NCBI GenBank assembly: GCA_947034895.1
Contig: OX344763.1
Coordinates: forward strand, 73,923,093 to 73,987,092
Length of the DNA: 64,000 bases
Origin: Rhytidiadelphus loreus
Taxonomy: Eukaryota; Streptophyta; Bryopsida; Hypnales; Hylocomiaceae
Direction: 5' to 3'
The position numbers and the translations under genes are program-made. Each line of letters opens with the position of its first letter. The stretch's first letter is position 1. The notes below the pieces were generated by a model. That model did no database searches. It saw nothing but the letters and a program-made list of their open reading frames with translations, and had not been told where the DNA came from. Below are positions 37,259 through 50,022 of the stretch, piece by piece.

Positions 37259-38738
37259 GAATTCCAAAGGATATGCACGTTTGGGTGGTCACTTTGACTG
37301 ATTCTGTGCTTGAAACTAAATATTGCGGCAACGGTCTTGCCCTGTACTTTAATGACTGTTTGGAAAAATATAATGTTACGAAAATTCACGTTAAGAAGAT
37401 GGTAAAACATGTTTGTGCAAGTTGCATTTATTCCTATACTCATGAATTCAAAAGGATACGCACGTTTAGGTGGTCACTTTGAATGATTTTGTGCGTGAAA
37501 CTAAAAATTGGAGCAACGGTCTTGCCCTATACTTTAATGACTGTTTGAAAGAATATAATGTTACGGAAATTCACGTCAAGAAGATGGTAAAACATGTTTG
37601 TGCAAGTTGCATTTATTCCTATACTCATGAATTCAAAAGGATACGCACGTTTGGGTGGTCACTTTGAATGATTTTGTGCGTGAAACTAAAAATTGGAGCA
37701 ACGGTCTTGCCCTATACTTTAATGACTGTTTGAAAAAATATAATGTTACGAAAATTCACGTCAAGAAGATGGTAAAACATGTTTGTGCAAGTTGCATTTA
37801 TTCCTATACTCATGAATTCAAAAGGATATGCACGTTTGGGTGGTCACTTTGAATGATTTTGTGCGTGAAACCAAAAATTGGAGCAACGGTCTTGCCCTAT
37901 ACTTTAATGACTGTTTGAAAGAATATAATGTTACGGAAATTCACGTCAAGAAGATGGTAAAACATGTTTGTGCAAGTTGCATTTATTCCTATACTCATGA
38001 ATTCAAAAGGATACGCACGTTTGGGTGGTCACTTTGAATGATTTTGTGCGTGAAACTAAAAATTGGAGCAACGGTCTTGCCCTATACTTTAATGACTGTT
38101 TGAAAAAATATAATTTTACGAAAATTCACGTCAAGAAGATGGTAAAACATGTTTGTGCAAGTTGCATTTATTCCTATACTCATGAATTCAAAAGGATACG
38201 CACGTTTGGGTGGTCACTTTGAATGATTTTGTGCGTGAAACTAAAAATTGGAGCAACGGTCTTGCCCTATACTTTAATGACTGTTTGAAAAAATATAATG
38301 TTACGGAAATTCACGTCAAGAAGATGGTAAAACATGTTTGTGCAAGTTGCATTTATTCCTACACTCAGGAATTCCAAAGGATATGCACGTTTGGGTGGTC
38401 ACTTTGAATGATTTTGAGCGTGAAACTAAAAATTGGAGCAACGGTCTTGCCCTATACTTTAATGACTGTTTGAAAAAATATAATGTTACGAAAATTCACG
38501 TCAAGAAGATGGTAAAACATGTTTGTGCAAGTTGCATTTATTCCTATACTCATTCATTCAAAAGGATATGCACGTTTGGGTGGTCACTTTGAATGATTTT
38601 GTGCGTGAAACTAAAAATTGGAGCAACGGTCTTGCCCTATACTTTAATGACTGTTTGAAAAAATATAATGTTACGAAAATTCACGTCAAGAAGATGGTAA
38701 AACATGTTTGTGCAAGTTGCATTTATTCCTATACTCAT
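37259..38738. repeat. 8-mer copy 2
   Basis: Canonical order. The Q unit begins with CTTTGACTGATTC, the fourth unit has GAAACCAAAAATT, and the fifth has TATAATTTTACG. Confidence 0.92.
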
Positions 38739-40218
38739 GAATTCCAAAGGATATGCACGTTTGGGTGGTCACTTTGAATGATTCTGTGCTTGAAACTAAA
38801 TATTGCGGCAACGGTCTTGCCCTGTACTTTAATGACTGTTTGGAAAAATATAATGTTACGAAAATTCACGTTAAGAAGATGGTAAAACATGTTTGTGCAA
38901 GTTGCATTTATTCCTATACTCATGAATTCAAAAGGATACGCACGTTTAGGTGGTCACTTTGAATGATTTTGTGCGTGAAACTAAAAATTGGAGCAACGGT
39001 CTTGCCCTATACTTTAATGACTGTTTGAAAGAATATAATGTTACGGAAATTCACGTCAAGAAGATGGTAAAACATGTTTGTGCAAGTTGCATTTATTCCT
39101 ATACTCATGAATTCAAAAGGATACGCACGTTTGGGTGGTCACTTTGAATGATTTTGTGCGTGAAACTAAAAATTGGAGCAACGGTCTTGCCCTATACTTT
39201 AATGACTGTTTGAAAAAATATAATGTTACGAAAATTCACGTCAAGAAGATGGTAAAACATGTTTGTGCAAGTTGCATTTATTCCTATACTCATGAATTCA
39301 AAAGGATATGCACGTTTGGGTGGTCACTTTGAATGATTTTGTGCGTGAAACTAAAAATTGGAGCAACGGTCTTGCCCTATACTTTAATGACTGTTTGAAA
39401 GAATATAATGTTACGGAAATTCACGTCAAGAAGATGGTAAAACATGTTTGTGCAAGTTGCATTTATTCCTATACTCATGAATTCAAAAGGATACGCACGT
39501 TTGGGTGGTCACTTTGAATGATTTTGTGCGTGAAACTAAAAATTGGAGCAACGGTCTTGCCCTATACTTTAATGACTGTTTGAAAAAATATAATGTTACG
39601 AAAATTCACGTCAAGAAGATGGTAAAACATGTTTGTGCAAGTTGCATTTATTCCTATACTCATGAATTCAAAAGGATACGCACGTTTGGGTGGTCACTTT
39701 GAATGATTTTGTGCGTGAAACTAAAAATTGGAGCAACGGTCTTGCCCTATACTTTAATGACTGTTTGAAAAAATATAATGTTACGGAAATTCACGTCAAG
39801 AAGATGGTAAAACATGTTTGTGCAAGTTGCATTTATTCCTACACTCAGGAATTCCAAAGGATATGCACGTTTGGGTGGTCACTTTGAATGATTTTGAGCG
39901 TGAAACTAAAAATTGGAGCAACGGTCTTGCCCTATACTTTAATGACTGTTTGAAAAAATATAATGTTACGAAAATTCACGTCAAGAAGATGGTAAAACAT
40001 GTTTGTGCAAGTTGCATTTATTCCTATACTCATTCATTCAAAAGGATATGCACGTTTGGGTGGTCACTTTGAATGATTTTGTGCGTGAAACTAAAAATTG
40101 GAGCAACGGTCTTGCCCTATACTTTAATGACTGTTTGAAAAAATATAATGTTACGAAAATTCACGTCAAGAAGATGGTAAAACATGTTTGTGCAAGTTGC
40201 ATTTATTCCTATACTCAT
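38739..40218. repeat. 8-mer copy 3
   Basis: Canonical order directly after copy 2. The Q unit has CTTTGAATGATTC, and the fifth unit has the usual TATAATGTTACG. Confidence 0.92.
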
Positions 40219-40588
40219 GAATTCAAAAGGATATGCACGTTTGGGTGGTCACTTTGAATGATTCTGTGCTTGAAACTAAATATTGCGGCAACGGTCTTGC
40301 CCTGTACTTTAATGACTGTTTGGAAAAACATAATGTTACGAAAATTCACGTTAAGAAGATGGTAAAACATGTTTGTGCAAGTTGCATTTATTCCTATACT
40401 CATGAATTCAAAAGGATACGCACGTTTAGGTGGTCACTTTGAATGATTTTGTGCGTGAAACTAAAAATTGGAGCAACGGTCTTGCCCTATACTTTAATGA
40501 CTGTTTGAAAAAATATAATGTTACGGAAATTCACGTCAAGAAGATGGTAAAACATGTTTGTGCAAGTTGCATATATTCCTATACTCAT
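40219..40588. repeat. Q-K dimer inserted between 8-mers
   Basis: Q with GGAAAAACATAATG plus a K with GTTACGG and the rare GCATATATTCC (about 40569). Another Q of the same subtype starts the next 8-mer. The dimer returns at 46879-47248. Confidence 0.88.
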
Positions 40589-42068
40589 GAATTCAAAAGG
40601 ATACGCACGTTTGGGTGGTCACTTTGAATGATTCTGTGCTTGAAACTAAATATTGTGGCAACGGTCTTGCCCTGTACTTTAATGACTGTTTGGAAAAACA
40701 TAATGTTACGAAAATTCACGTTAAGAAGATGGTAAAACATGTTTGTGCAAGTTGCATTTATTCCTATACTCATGAATTCAAAAGGATACGCACGTTTAGG
40801 TGGTCACTTTGAATGATTTTGTGCGTGAAACTAAAAATTGGAGCAACGGTCTTGCCCTATACTTTAATGACTGTTTGAAAGAATATAATGTTACGGAAAT
40901 TCACGTCAAGAAGATGGTAAAACATGTTTGTGCAAGTTGCATTTATTCCTATACTCATGAATTCAAAAGGATACGCACGTTTGGGTGGTCACTTTGAATG
41001 ATTTTGTGCGTGAAACTAAAAATTGGAGCAACGGTCTTGCCCTATACTTTAATGACTGTTTGAAAAAATATAATGTTACGAAAATTCACGTCAAGAAGAT
41101 GGTAAAACATGTTTGTGCAAGTTGCATTTATTCCTATACTCATGAATTCAAAAGGATATGCACGTTTGGGTGGTCACTTTGAATGATTTTGTGCGTGAAA
41201 CTAAAAATTGGAGCAACGGTCTTGCCCTATACTTTAATGACTGTTTGAAAGAATATAATGTTACGGAAATTCACGTCAAGAAGATGGTAAAACATGTTTG
41301 TGCAAGTTGCATTTATTCCTATACTCATGAATTCAAAAGGATACGCACGTTTGGGTGGTCACTTTGAATGATTTTGTGCGTGAAACTAAAAATTGGAGCA
41401 ACGGTCTTGCCCTATACTTTAATGACTGTTTGAAAAAATATAATTTTACGAAAATTCACGTCAAGAAGATGGTAAAACATGTTTGTGCAAGTTGCATTTA
41501 TTCCTATACTCATGAATTCAAAAGGATACGCACGTTTGGGTGGTCACTTTGAATGATTTTGTGCGTGAAACTAAAAATTGGAGCAACGGTCTTGCCCTAT
41601 ACTTTAATGACTGTTTGAAAAAATATAATGTTACGGAAATTCACGTCAAGAAGATGGTAAAACATGTTTGTGCAAGTTGCATTTATTCCTACACTCAGGA
41701 ATTCCAAAGGATATGCACGTTTGGGTGGTCACTTTGAATGATTTTGAGCGTGAAACTAAAAATTGGAGCAACGGTCTTGCCCTATACTTTAATGACTGTT
41801 TGAAAAAATATAATGTTACGAAAATTCACGTCAAGAAGATGGTAAAACATGTTTGTGCAAGTTGCATTTATTCCTATACTCATTCATTCAAAAGGATATG
41901 CACGTTTGGGTGGTCACTTTGAATGATTTTGTGCGTGAAACTAAAAATTGGAGCAACGGTCTTGCCCTATACTTTAATGACTGTTTGAAAGAATATAATG
42001 TTACGGAAATTCACGTCAAGAAGATGGTAAAACATGTTTGTGCAAGTTGCATTTATTCCTATACTCAT
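40589..42068. repeat. 8-mer copy 4
   Basis: Starts with Q having ATTGTGGC and AAAACATAATG. The fifth unit has TATAATTTTACG, and the last unit has AAAGAATATAATGTTACGG where other copies have plain K. Confidence 0.9.
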
Positions 42069-43918
42069 GAATTCCAAAGGATATGCACGTTTGGGTGGTC
42101 ACTTTGACTGATTCTGTGCTTGAAACTAAATATTGCGGCAACGGTCTTGCCCTGTACTTTAATGACTGTTTGGAAAAATATAATGTTACGAAAATTCACG
42201 TTAAGAAGATGGTAAAACATGTTTGTGCAAGTTGCATTTATTCCTATACTCATGAATTCAAAAGGATACGCACGTTTAGGTGGTCACTTTGAATGATTTT
42301 GTGCGTGAAACTAAAAATTGGAGCAACGGTCTTGCCCTATACTTTAATGACTGTTAGAAAGACTATAATGTTACGGAAATTCACGTCAAGAAGATGGTAA
42401 AACATGTTTGTGCAAGTTGCATTTATTCCTATACTCATGAATTCAAAAGGATACGCACGTTTGGGTGGTCACTTTGAATGATTTTGTGCGTGAAACTAAA
42501 AATTGGAGCAACGGTCTTGCCCTATACTTTAATGACTGTTTGAAAAAATATAATGTTACGAAAATTCACGTCAAGAAGATGGTAAAACATGTTTGTGCAA
42601 GTTGCATTTATTCCTATACTCATGAATTCAAAAGGATATGCACGTTTGGGTGGTCACTTTGAATGATTTTGTGCGTGAAACTAAAAATTGGAGCAACGGT
42701 CTTGCCCTATACTTTAATGACTGTTTGAAAGAATATAATGTTACGGAAATTCACGTCAAGAAGATGGTAAAACATGTTTGTGCAAGTTGCATTTATTCCT
42801 ATACTCATGAATTCAAAAGGATACGCACGTTTGGGTGGTCACTTTGAATGATTTTGTGCGTGAAACTAAAAATTGGAGCAACGGTCTTGCCCTATACTTT
42901 AATGACTGTTTGAAAAAATATAATTTTACGAAAATTCACGTCAAGAAGATGGTAAAACATGTTTGTGCAAGTTGCATTTATTCCTATACTCATGAATTCA
43001 AAAGGATACGCACGTTTGGGTGGTCACTTTGAATGATTTTGTGCGTGAAACTAAAAATTGGAGCAACGGTCTTGCCCTATACTTTAATGACTGTTTGAAA
43101 AAATATAATGTTACGAAAATTCACGTCAAGAAGATGGTAAAACATGTTTGTGCAAGTTGCATTTATTCCTATACTCATGAATTCAAAAGGATATGCACGT
43201 TTGGGTGGTCACTTTGAATGATTTTGTGCGTGAAACTAAAAATTGGAGCAACGGTCTTGCCCTATACTTTAATGACTGTTTGAAAAAATATAATGTTACG
43301 AAAATTCACGTCAAGAAGATGGTAAAACATGTTTGTGCAAGTTGCATTTATTCCTATACTCATGAATTCCAAAGGATATGCACGTTTGGGTGGTCACTTT
43401 GACTGATTCTGTGCTTGAAACTAAATATTGCGGCAACGGTCTTGCCCTGTACTTTAATGACTGTTTGGAAAAATATAATGTTACGAAAATTCACGTTAAG
43501 AAGATGGTAAAACATGTTTGTGCAAGTTGCATTTATTCCTATACTCATGAATTCAAAAGGATACGCACGTTTAGGTGGTCACTTTGAATGATTTTGTGCG
43601 TGAAACTAAAAATTGGAGCAACGGTCTTGCCCTATACTTTAATGACTGTTTGAAAAAATATAATTTTACGAAAATTCACGTCAAGAAGATGGTAAAACAT
43701 GTTTGTGCAAGTTGCATTTATTCCTATACTCATGAATTCAAAAGGATACGCACGTTTGGGTGGTCACTTTGAATGATTTTGTGCGTGAAACTAAAAATTG
43801 GAGCAACGGTCTTGCCCTATACTTTAATGACTGTTTGAAAAAATATAATGTTACGAAAATTCACGTCAAGAAGATGGTAAAACATGTTTGTGCAAGTTGC
43901 ATTTATTCATATACTCAT
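42069..43918. repeat. Rearranged 7-mer plus 3-mer
   Basis: Q units start at 42069 and 43364, followed by six and two K units. The second unit has CTGTTAGAAAGACTATAATG. TATAATTTTACG units lie near 42923 and 43663. The last unit has TTTATTCATATACTC, as at 37249. The CAGGAATTCC and TCATTC units of the 8-mer are missing. Confidence 0.85.
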
Positions 43919-45398
43919 GAATTCCAAAGGATATGCACGTTTGGGTGGTCACTTTGACTGATTCTGTGCTTGAAACTAAATATTGCGGCAACGGTCTTGC
44001 CCTGTACTTTAATGACTGTTTGGAAAAATATAATGTTACGAAAATTCACGTTAAGAAGATGGTAAAACATGTTTGTGCAAGTTGCATTTATTCCTATACT
44101 CATGAATTCAAAAGGATACGCACGTTTAGGTGGTCACTTTGAATGATTTTGTGCGTGAAACTAAAAATTGGAGCAACGGTCTTGCCCTATACTTTAATGA
44201 CTGTTTGAAAGAATATAATGTTACGGAAATTCACGTCAAGAAGATGGTAAAACATGTTTGTGCAAGTTGCATTTATTCCTATACTCATGAATTCAAAAGG
44301 ATACGCACGTTTGGGTGGTCACTTTGAATGATTTTGTGCGTGAAACTAAAAATTGGAGCAACGGTCTTGCCCTATACTTTAATGACTGTTTGAAAAAATA
44401 TAATGTTACGAAAATTCACGTCAAGAAGATGGTAAAACATGTTTGTGCAAGTTGCATTTATTCCTATACTCATGAATTCAAAAGGATATGCACGTTTGGG
44501 TGGTCACTTTGAATGATTTTGTGCGTGAAACTAAAAATTGGAGCAACGGTCTTGCCCTATACTTTAATGACTGTTTGAAAGAATATAATGTTACGGAAAT
44601 TCACGTCAAGAAGATGGTAAAACATGTTTGTGCAAGTTGCATTTATTCCTATACTCATGAATTCAAAAGGATACGCACGTTTGGGTGGTCACTTTGAATG
44701 ATTTTGTGCGTGAAACTAAAAATTGGAGCAACGGTCTTGCCCTATACTTTAATGACTGTTTGAAAAAATATAATTTTACGAAAATTCACGTCAAGAAGAT
44801 GGTAAAACATGTTTGTGCAAGTTGCATTTATTCCTATACTCATGAATTCAAAAGGATACGCACGTTTGGGTGGTCACTTTGAATGATTTTGTGCGTGAAA
44901 CTAAAAATTGGAGCAACGGTCTTGCCCTATACTTTAATGACTGTTTGAAAAAATATAATGTTACGGAAATTCACGTCAAGAAGATGGTAAAACATGTTTG
45001 TGCAAGTTGCATTTATTCCTACACTCAGGAATTCCAAAGGATATGCACGTTTGGGTGGTCACTTTGAATGATTTTGAGCGTGAAACTAAAAATTGGAGCA
45101 ACGGTCTTGCCCTATACTTTAATGACTGTTTGAAAAAATATAATGTTACGAAAATTCACGTCAAGAAGATGGTAAAACATGTTTGTGCAAGTTGCATTTA
45201 TTCCTATACTCATTCATTCAAAAGGATATGCACGTTTGGGTGGTCACTTTGAATGATTTTGTGCGTGAAACTAAAAATTGGAGCAACGGTCTTGCCCTAT
45301 ACTTTAATGACTGTTTGAAAAAATATAATGTTACGAAAATTCACGTCAAGAAGATGGTAAAACATGTTTGTGCAAGTTGCATTTATTCCTATACTCAT
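43919..45398. repeat. 8-mer copy 5
   Basis: Canonical order. It is the 6660-bp counterpart of copy 2 and shares TATAATTTTACG in unit five, but has GAAACTAAAAATT where copy 2 has GAAACCAAAAATT. Confidence 0.92.
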
Positions 45399-46878
45399 GA
45401 ATTCAAAAGGATATGCACGTTTGGGTGGTCACTTTGACTGATTCTGTGCTTGAAACTAAATATTGCGGCAACGGTCTTGCCCTGTACTTTAATGACTGTT
45501 TGGAAAAATATAATGTTACGAAAATTCACGTTAAGAAGATGGTAAAACATGTTTGTGCAAGTTGCATTTATTCCTATACTCATGAATTCAAAAGGATACG
45601 CACGTTTAGGTGGTCACTTTGAATGATTTTGTGCGTGAAACTAAAAATTGGAGCAACGGTCTTGCCCTATACTTTAATGACTGTTTGAAAGAATATAATG
45701 TTACGGAAATTCACGTCAAGAAGATGGTAAAACATGTTTGTGCAAGTTGCATTTATTCCTATACTCATGAATTCAAAAGGATACGCACGTTTGGGTGGTC
45801 ACTTTGAATGATTTTGTGCGTGAAACTAAAAATTGGAGCAACGGTCTTGCCCTATACTTTAATGACTGTTTGAAAAAATATAATGTTACGAAAATTCACG
45901 TCAAGAAGATGGTAAAACATGTTTGTGCAAGTTGCATTTATTCCTATACTCATGAATTCAAAAGGATATGCACGTTTGGGTGGTCACTTTGAATGATTTT
46001 GTGCGTGAAACTAAAAATTGGAGCAACGGTCTTGCCCTATACTTTAATGACTGTTTGAAAGAATATAATGTTACGGAAATTCACGTCAAGAAGATGGTAA
46101 AACATGTTTGTGCAAGTTGCATTTATTCCTATACTCATGAATTCAAAAGGATACGCACGTTTGGGTGGTCACTTTGAATGATTTTCTGCGTGAAACTAAA
46201 AATTGGAGCAACGGTCTTGCCCTATACTTTAATGACTGTTTGAAAAAATATAATGTTACGAAAATTCACGTCAAGAAGATGGTAAAACATGTTTGCGCAA
46301 GTTGCATTTATTCCTATACTCATGAATTCAAAAGGATACGCACGTTTGGGTGGTCACTTTGAATGATTTTGTGCGTGAAACTAAAAATTGGAGCAACGGT
46401 CTTGCCCTATACTTTAATGACTGTTTGAAAAAATATAATGTTACGGAAATTCACGTCAAGAAGATGGTAAAACATGTTTGTGCAAGTTGCATTTATTCCT
46501 ACACTCAGGAATTCCAAAGGATATGCACGTTTGGGTGGTCACTTTGAATGATTTTGAGCGTGAAACTAAAAATTGGAGCAACGGTCTTGCCCTATACTTT
46601 AATGACTGTTTGAAAAAATATAATGTTACGAAAATTCACGTCAAGAAGATGGTAAAACATGTTTGTGCAAGTTGCATTTATTCCTATACTCATTCATTCA
46701 AAAGGATATGCACGTTTGGGTGGTCACTTTGAATGATTTTGTGCGTGAAACTAAAAATTGGAGCAACGGTCTTGCCCTATACTTTAATGACTGTTTGAAA
46801 AAATATAATGTTACGAAAATTCACGTCAAGAAGATGGTAAAACATGTTTGTGCAAGTTGCATTTATTCCTATACTCAT
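45399..46878. repeat. 8-mer copy 6
   Basis: Canonical order, the 6660-bp counterpart of copy 3. Unit five has TTTTCTGCGTG and TTTGCGCAAG as private changes. Confidence 0.92.
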
Positions 46879-47433
46879 GAATTCAAAAGGATATGCACGT
46901 TTGGGTGGTCACTTTGAATGATTCTGTGCTTGAAACTAAATATTGCGGCAACGGTCTTGCCCTGTACTTTAATGACTGTTTGGAAAAACATAATGTTACG
47001 AAAATTCACGTTAAGAAGATGGTAAAACATGTTTGTGCAAGTTGCATTTATTCCTATACTCATGAATTCAAAAGGATACGCACGTTTAGGTGGTCACTTT
47101 GAATGATTTTGTGCGTGAAACTAAAAATTGGAGCAACGGTCTTGCCCTATACTTTAATGACTGTTTGAAAAAATATAATGTTACGGAAATTCACGTCAAG
47201 AAGATGGTAAAACATGTTTGTGCAAGTTGCATATATTCCTATACTCATGAATTCAAAAGGATACGCACGTTTGGGTGGTCACTTTGAATCATTCTGTGCT
47301 TGAAACTAAATATTGTGGCAACGGTCTTGCCCTGTACTTTAATGACTGTTTGGAAAAACATAATGTTACGAAAATTCACGTTAAGAAGATGGTAAAACAT
47401 GTTTGTGCAAGTTGCATTTATTCCTATACTCAT

Positions 47434-49838
47434 GAATTCAAAAGGATACGCACGTTTAGGTGGTCACTTTGAATGATTTTGTGCGTGAAACTAAAAATTG
47501 GAGCAACGGTCTTGCCCTATACTTTAATGACTGTTTGAAAAAATATAATGTTACGAAAATTCACGTCAAGAAGATGGTAAAACATGTTTGTGCAAGTTGC
47601 ATTTATTCCTATACTCATGAATTCAAAAGGATACGCACGTTTGGGTGGTCACTTTGAATGATTCTGTGCTTGAAACTAAATATTGTGGCAACGGTCTTGC
47701 CCTGTACTTTAATGACTGTTTGGAAAAACATAATGTTACGAAAATTCACGTTAAGAAGATGGTAAAACATGTTTGTGCAAGTTGCATTTATTCCTATACT
47801 CATGAATTCAAAAGGATACGCACGTTTAGGTGGTCACTTTGAATGATTTTGTGCGTGAAACTAAAAATTGGAGCAACGGTCTTGCCCTATACTTTAATGA
47901 CTGTTTGAAAAAATATAATGTTACGGAAATTCACGTCAAGAAGATGGTAAAACATGTTTGTGCAAGTTGCATTTATTCCTATACTCATTCATTCAAAAGG
48001 ATACGCACGTTTGGGTGGTCACTTTGAATGATTTTGTGCGTGAAACTAAAAATTGGAGCAACGGTCTTGCCCTATACTTTAATGACTGTTTGAAAAAATA
48101 TAATGTTACGAAAATTCACGTCAAGAAGATGGTAAAACATGTTTGTGCAAGTTGCATTTATTCCTATACTCATGAATTCAAAAGGATACGCACGTTTGGG
48201 TGGTCACTTTGATTGATTTTGTGCGTGAAACTAAAAATTGGAGCAACGGTCTTGCCCTATACTTTAATGACTGTTTGAAAAAATATAATGTTACGAAAAT
48301 TCACGTCAAGAAGATGGTAAAACATGTTTGTGCAAGTTGCATTTATTCCTATACTCATGAATTCAAAAGGATACGCACGTTTGGGTGGTCACTTTGAATG
48401 ATTTTGTGCGTGAAACTAAAAATTGGAGCAACGGTCTTGCCCTATACTTTAATGACTGTTTGAAAAAATATAATGTTACGGAAATTCACGTCAAGAAGAT
48501 GGTAAAACATGTTTGTGCAAGTTGCATTTATTCCTATACTCATGAATTCAAAAGGATACGCACGTTTAGGTGGTCACTTTGAATGATTTTGTGCGTGAAA
48601 CTAAAAATTGGAGCAACGGTCTTGCCCTATACTTTAATGACTGTTTGAAAAAATATAATGTTACGGAAATTCACGTCAAGAAGATGGTAAAACATGTTTG
48701 TGCAAGTTGCATTTATTCCTATACTCATTCATTCAAAAGGATACGCACGTTTGGGTGGTCACTTTGAATGATTTTGTGCGTGAAACTAAAAATTGGAGCA
48801 ACGGTCTTGCCCTATACTTTAATGACTGTTTGAAAAAATATAATGTTACGGAAATTCACGTCAAGAAGATGGTAAAACATGTTTGTGCAAGTTGCATTTA
48901 TTCCTATACTCATGAATTCAAAAGGATACGCACGTTTAGGTGGTCACTTTGAATGATTTTGTGCGTGAAACTAAAAATTGGAGCAACGGTCTTGCCCTAT
49001 ACTTTAATGACTGTTTGAAAAAATATAATGTTACGGAAATTCACGTCAAGAAGATGGTAAAACATGTTTGTGCAAGTTGCATTTATTCCTATACTCATTC
49101 ATTCAAAAGGATACGCACGTTTGGGTGGTCACTTTGAATGATTTTGTGCGTGAAACTAAAAATTGGAGCAACGGTCTTGCCCTATACTTTAATGACTGTT
49201 TGAAAAAATATAATGTTACGAAAATTCACGTCAAGAAGATGGTAAAACATGTTTGTGCAAGTTGCATTTATTCCTATACTCATTCATTCAAAAGGATATG
49301 CACGTTTGGGTGGTCACTTTGAATGATTTTGTGCGTGAAACTAAAAATTGGAGCAACGGTCTTGCCCTATACTTTAATGACTGTTTGAAAAAATATAATG
49401 TTACGAAAATTCACGTCAAGAAGATGGTAAAACATGTTTGTGCAAGTTGCATTTATTCCTATACTCATGAATTCAAAAGGATACGCACGTTTGGGTGGTC
49501 ACTTTGAATGATTTTGTGAGTGAAACTTAAAATTGGGGCAACGGTTTTGCCCTGTACTTTAATGACGGTTTAAAAAAATATAATGTCACGGAAATTCACG
49601 TCAAGAAGATGGTAAAACATGTTTGTGCAAGTTGCATTTATTCCTATACTCATGAATTCAAAAGGATACGCACGTTTGGGTGGTCACTTTGAATGATTTT
49701 GTGCGTGAAACTAAAAATTGGAGCAACGGTCTTGCCCTATACTTTAATGACTGTTTGAAAAAATATAATGTTACGAAAATTCACGTCAAGAAGATGGTAA
49801 AACATGTTTGTGCAAGTTGCATTTATTCCTATACTCAT
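47434..49838. repeat. K block with a 370-bp dimer
   Basis: After two further Q-K pairs the units are K. A dimer of one K with TTTAGGTGG and GTTACGG ending in TCATTC, and one K with TTTGGGTGG, repeats near 48560-49130. The last two units show K with TGTGAGTGAAACTTAAAATTGGGGC (W-like) near 49518 and then plain K, leading into the divergent block. Confidence 0.75.
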
Positions 49839-50022
49839 GAATTCAAAAGGATATGCACGTTTGGGTGGTCACTTTGAATAATTTTGTGCGTGAAACTAAA
49901 AATTGGAGCAACGGTCTTTCCCTGTACTTTAATGACTGTTTGAAAAATATAATCTTACGAAAATTCACGTAAAGAAGATGGTAAAACATGTTTGTGCAAG
50001 TTGCATTTATTCCTATACTCAT
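49839..50022. repeat. 184-bp monomer, short A run
   Basis: TTTGAAAAATATAATC near 49950 has five A instead of six, plus AATCTTACG for AATGTTACG. It is the first unit of the divergent block. Confidence 0.88.

Larger units (their letters stand above)
37259..43918. repeat. 6660-bp 36-mer super-repeat, full copy
   Basis: Thirty-six units, 36 x 185 bp. Rare markers in this copy and the next are TTTATTCATATACTC (just before 37259 and before 43919), TATAATTTTACG (38110 and 44770), GCATATATTCC (40569 and 47229) and ATTGTGGC in the following Q. The second copy is only partly present. Confidence 0.88.
33930..47433. repeat. Q/K block with a 1480-bp 8-mer
   Basis: One Q unit followed by seven K units forms the repeat. 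Canonical order is Q; K with AAAGAATATAATGTTACGG; K; K with the same GAATATAATGTTACGG; K; K with ACACTCAGGAATTCC; K with TGAGCG and then TCATTC; and K. Six canonical copies begin at 33930, 37259, 38739, 40589, 43919 and 45399. Shorter and longer runs (10, 2, 7, 3 and 2 units) separate some of them. Confidence 0.9.
43919..47433. repeat. 6660-bp super-repeat, partial second copy (19 monomers)
   Basis: It matches 37259-40773 unit for unit with few differences, and stops matching after the Q unit at 47249, which has CTTTGAATCATTC. The next unit is plain K instead of the expected GAATATAATGTTACGG unit. Confidence 0.88.
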
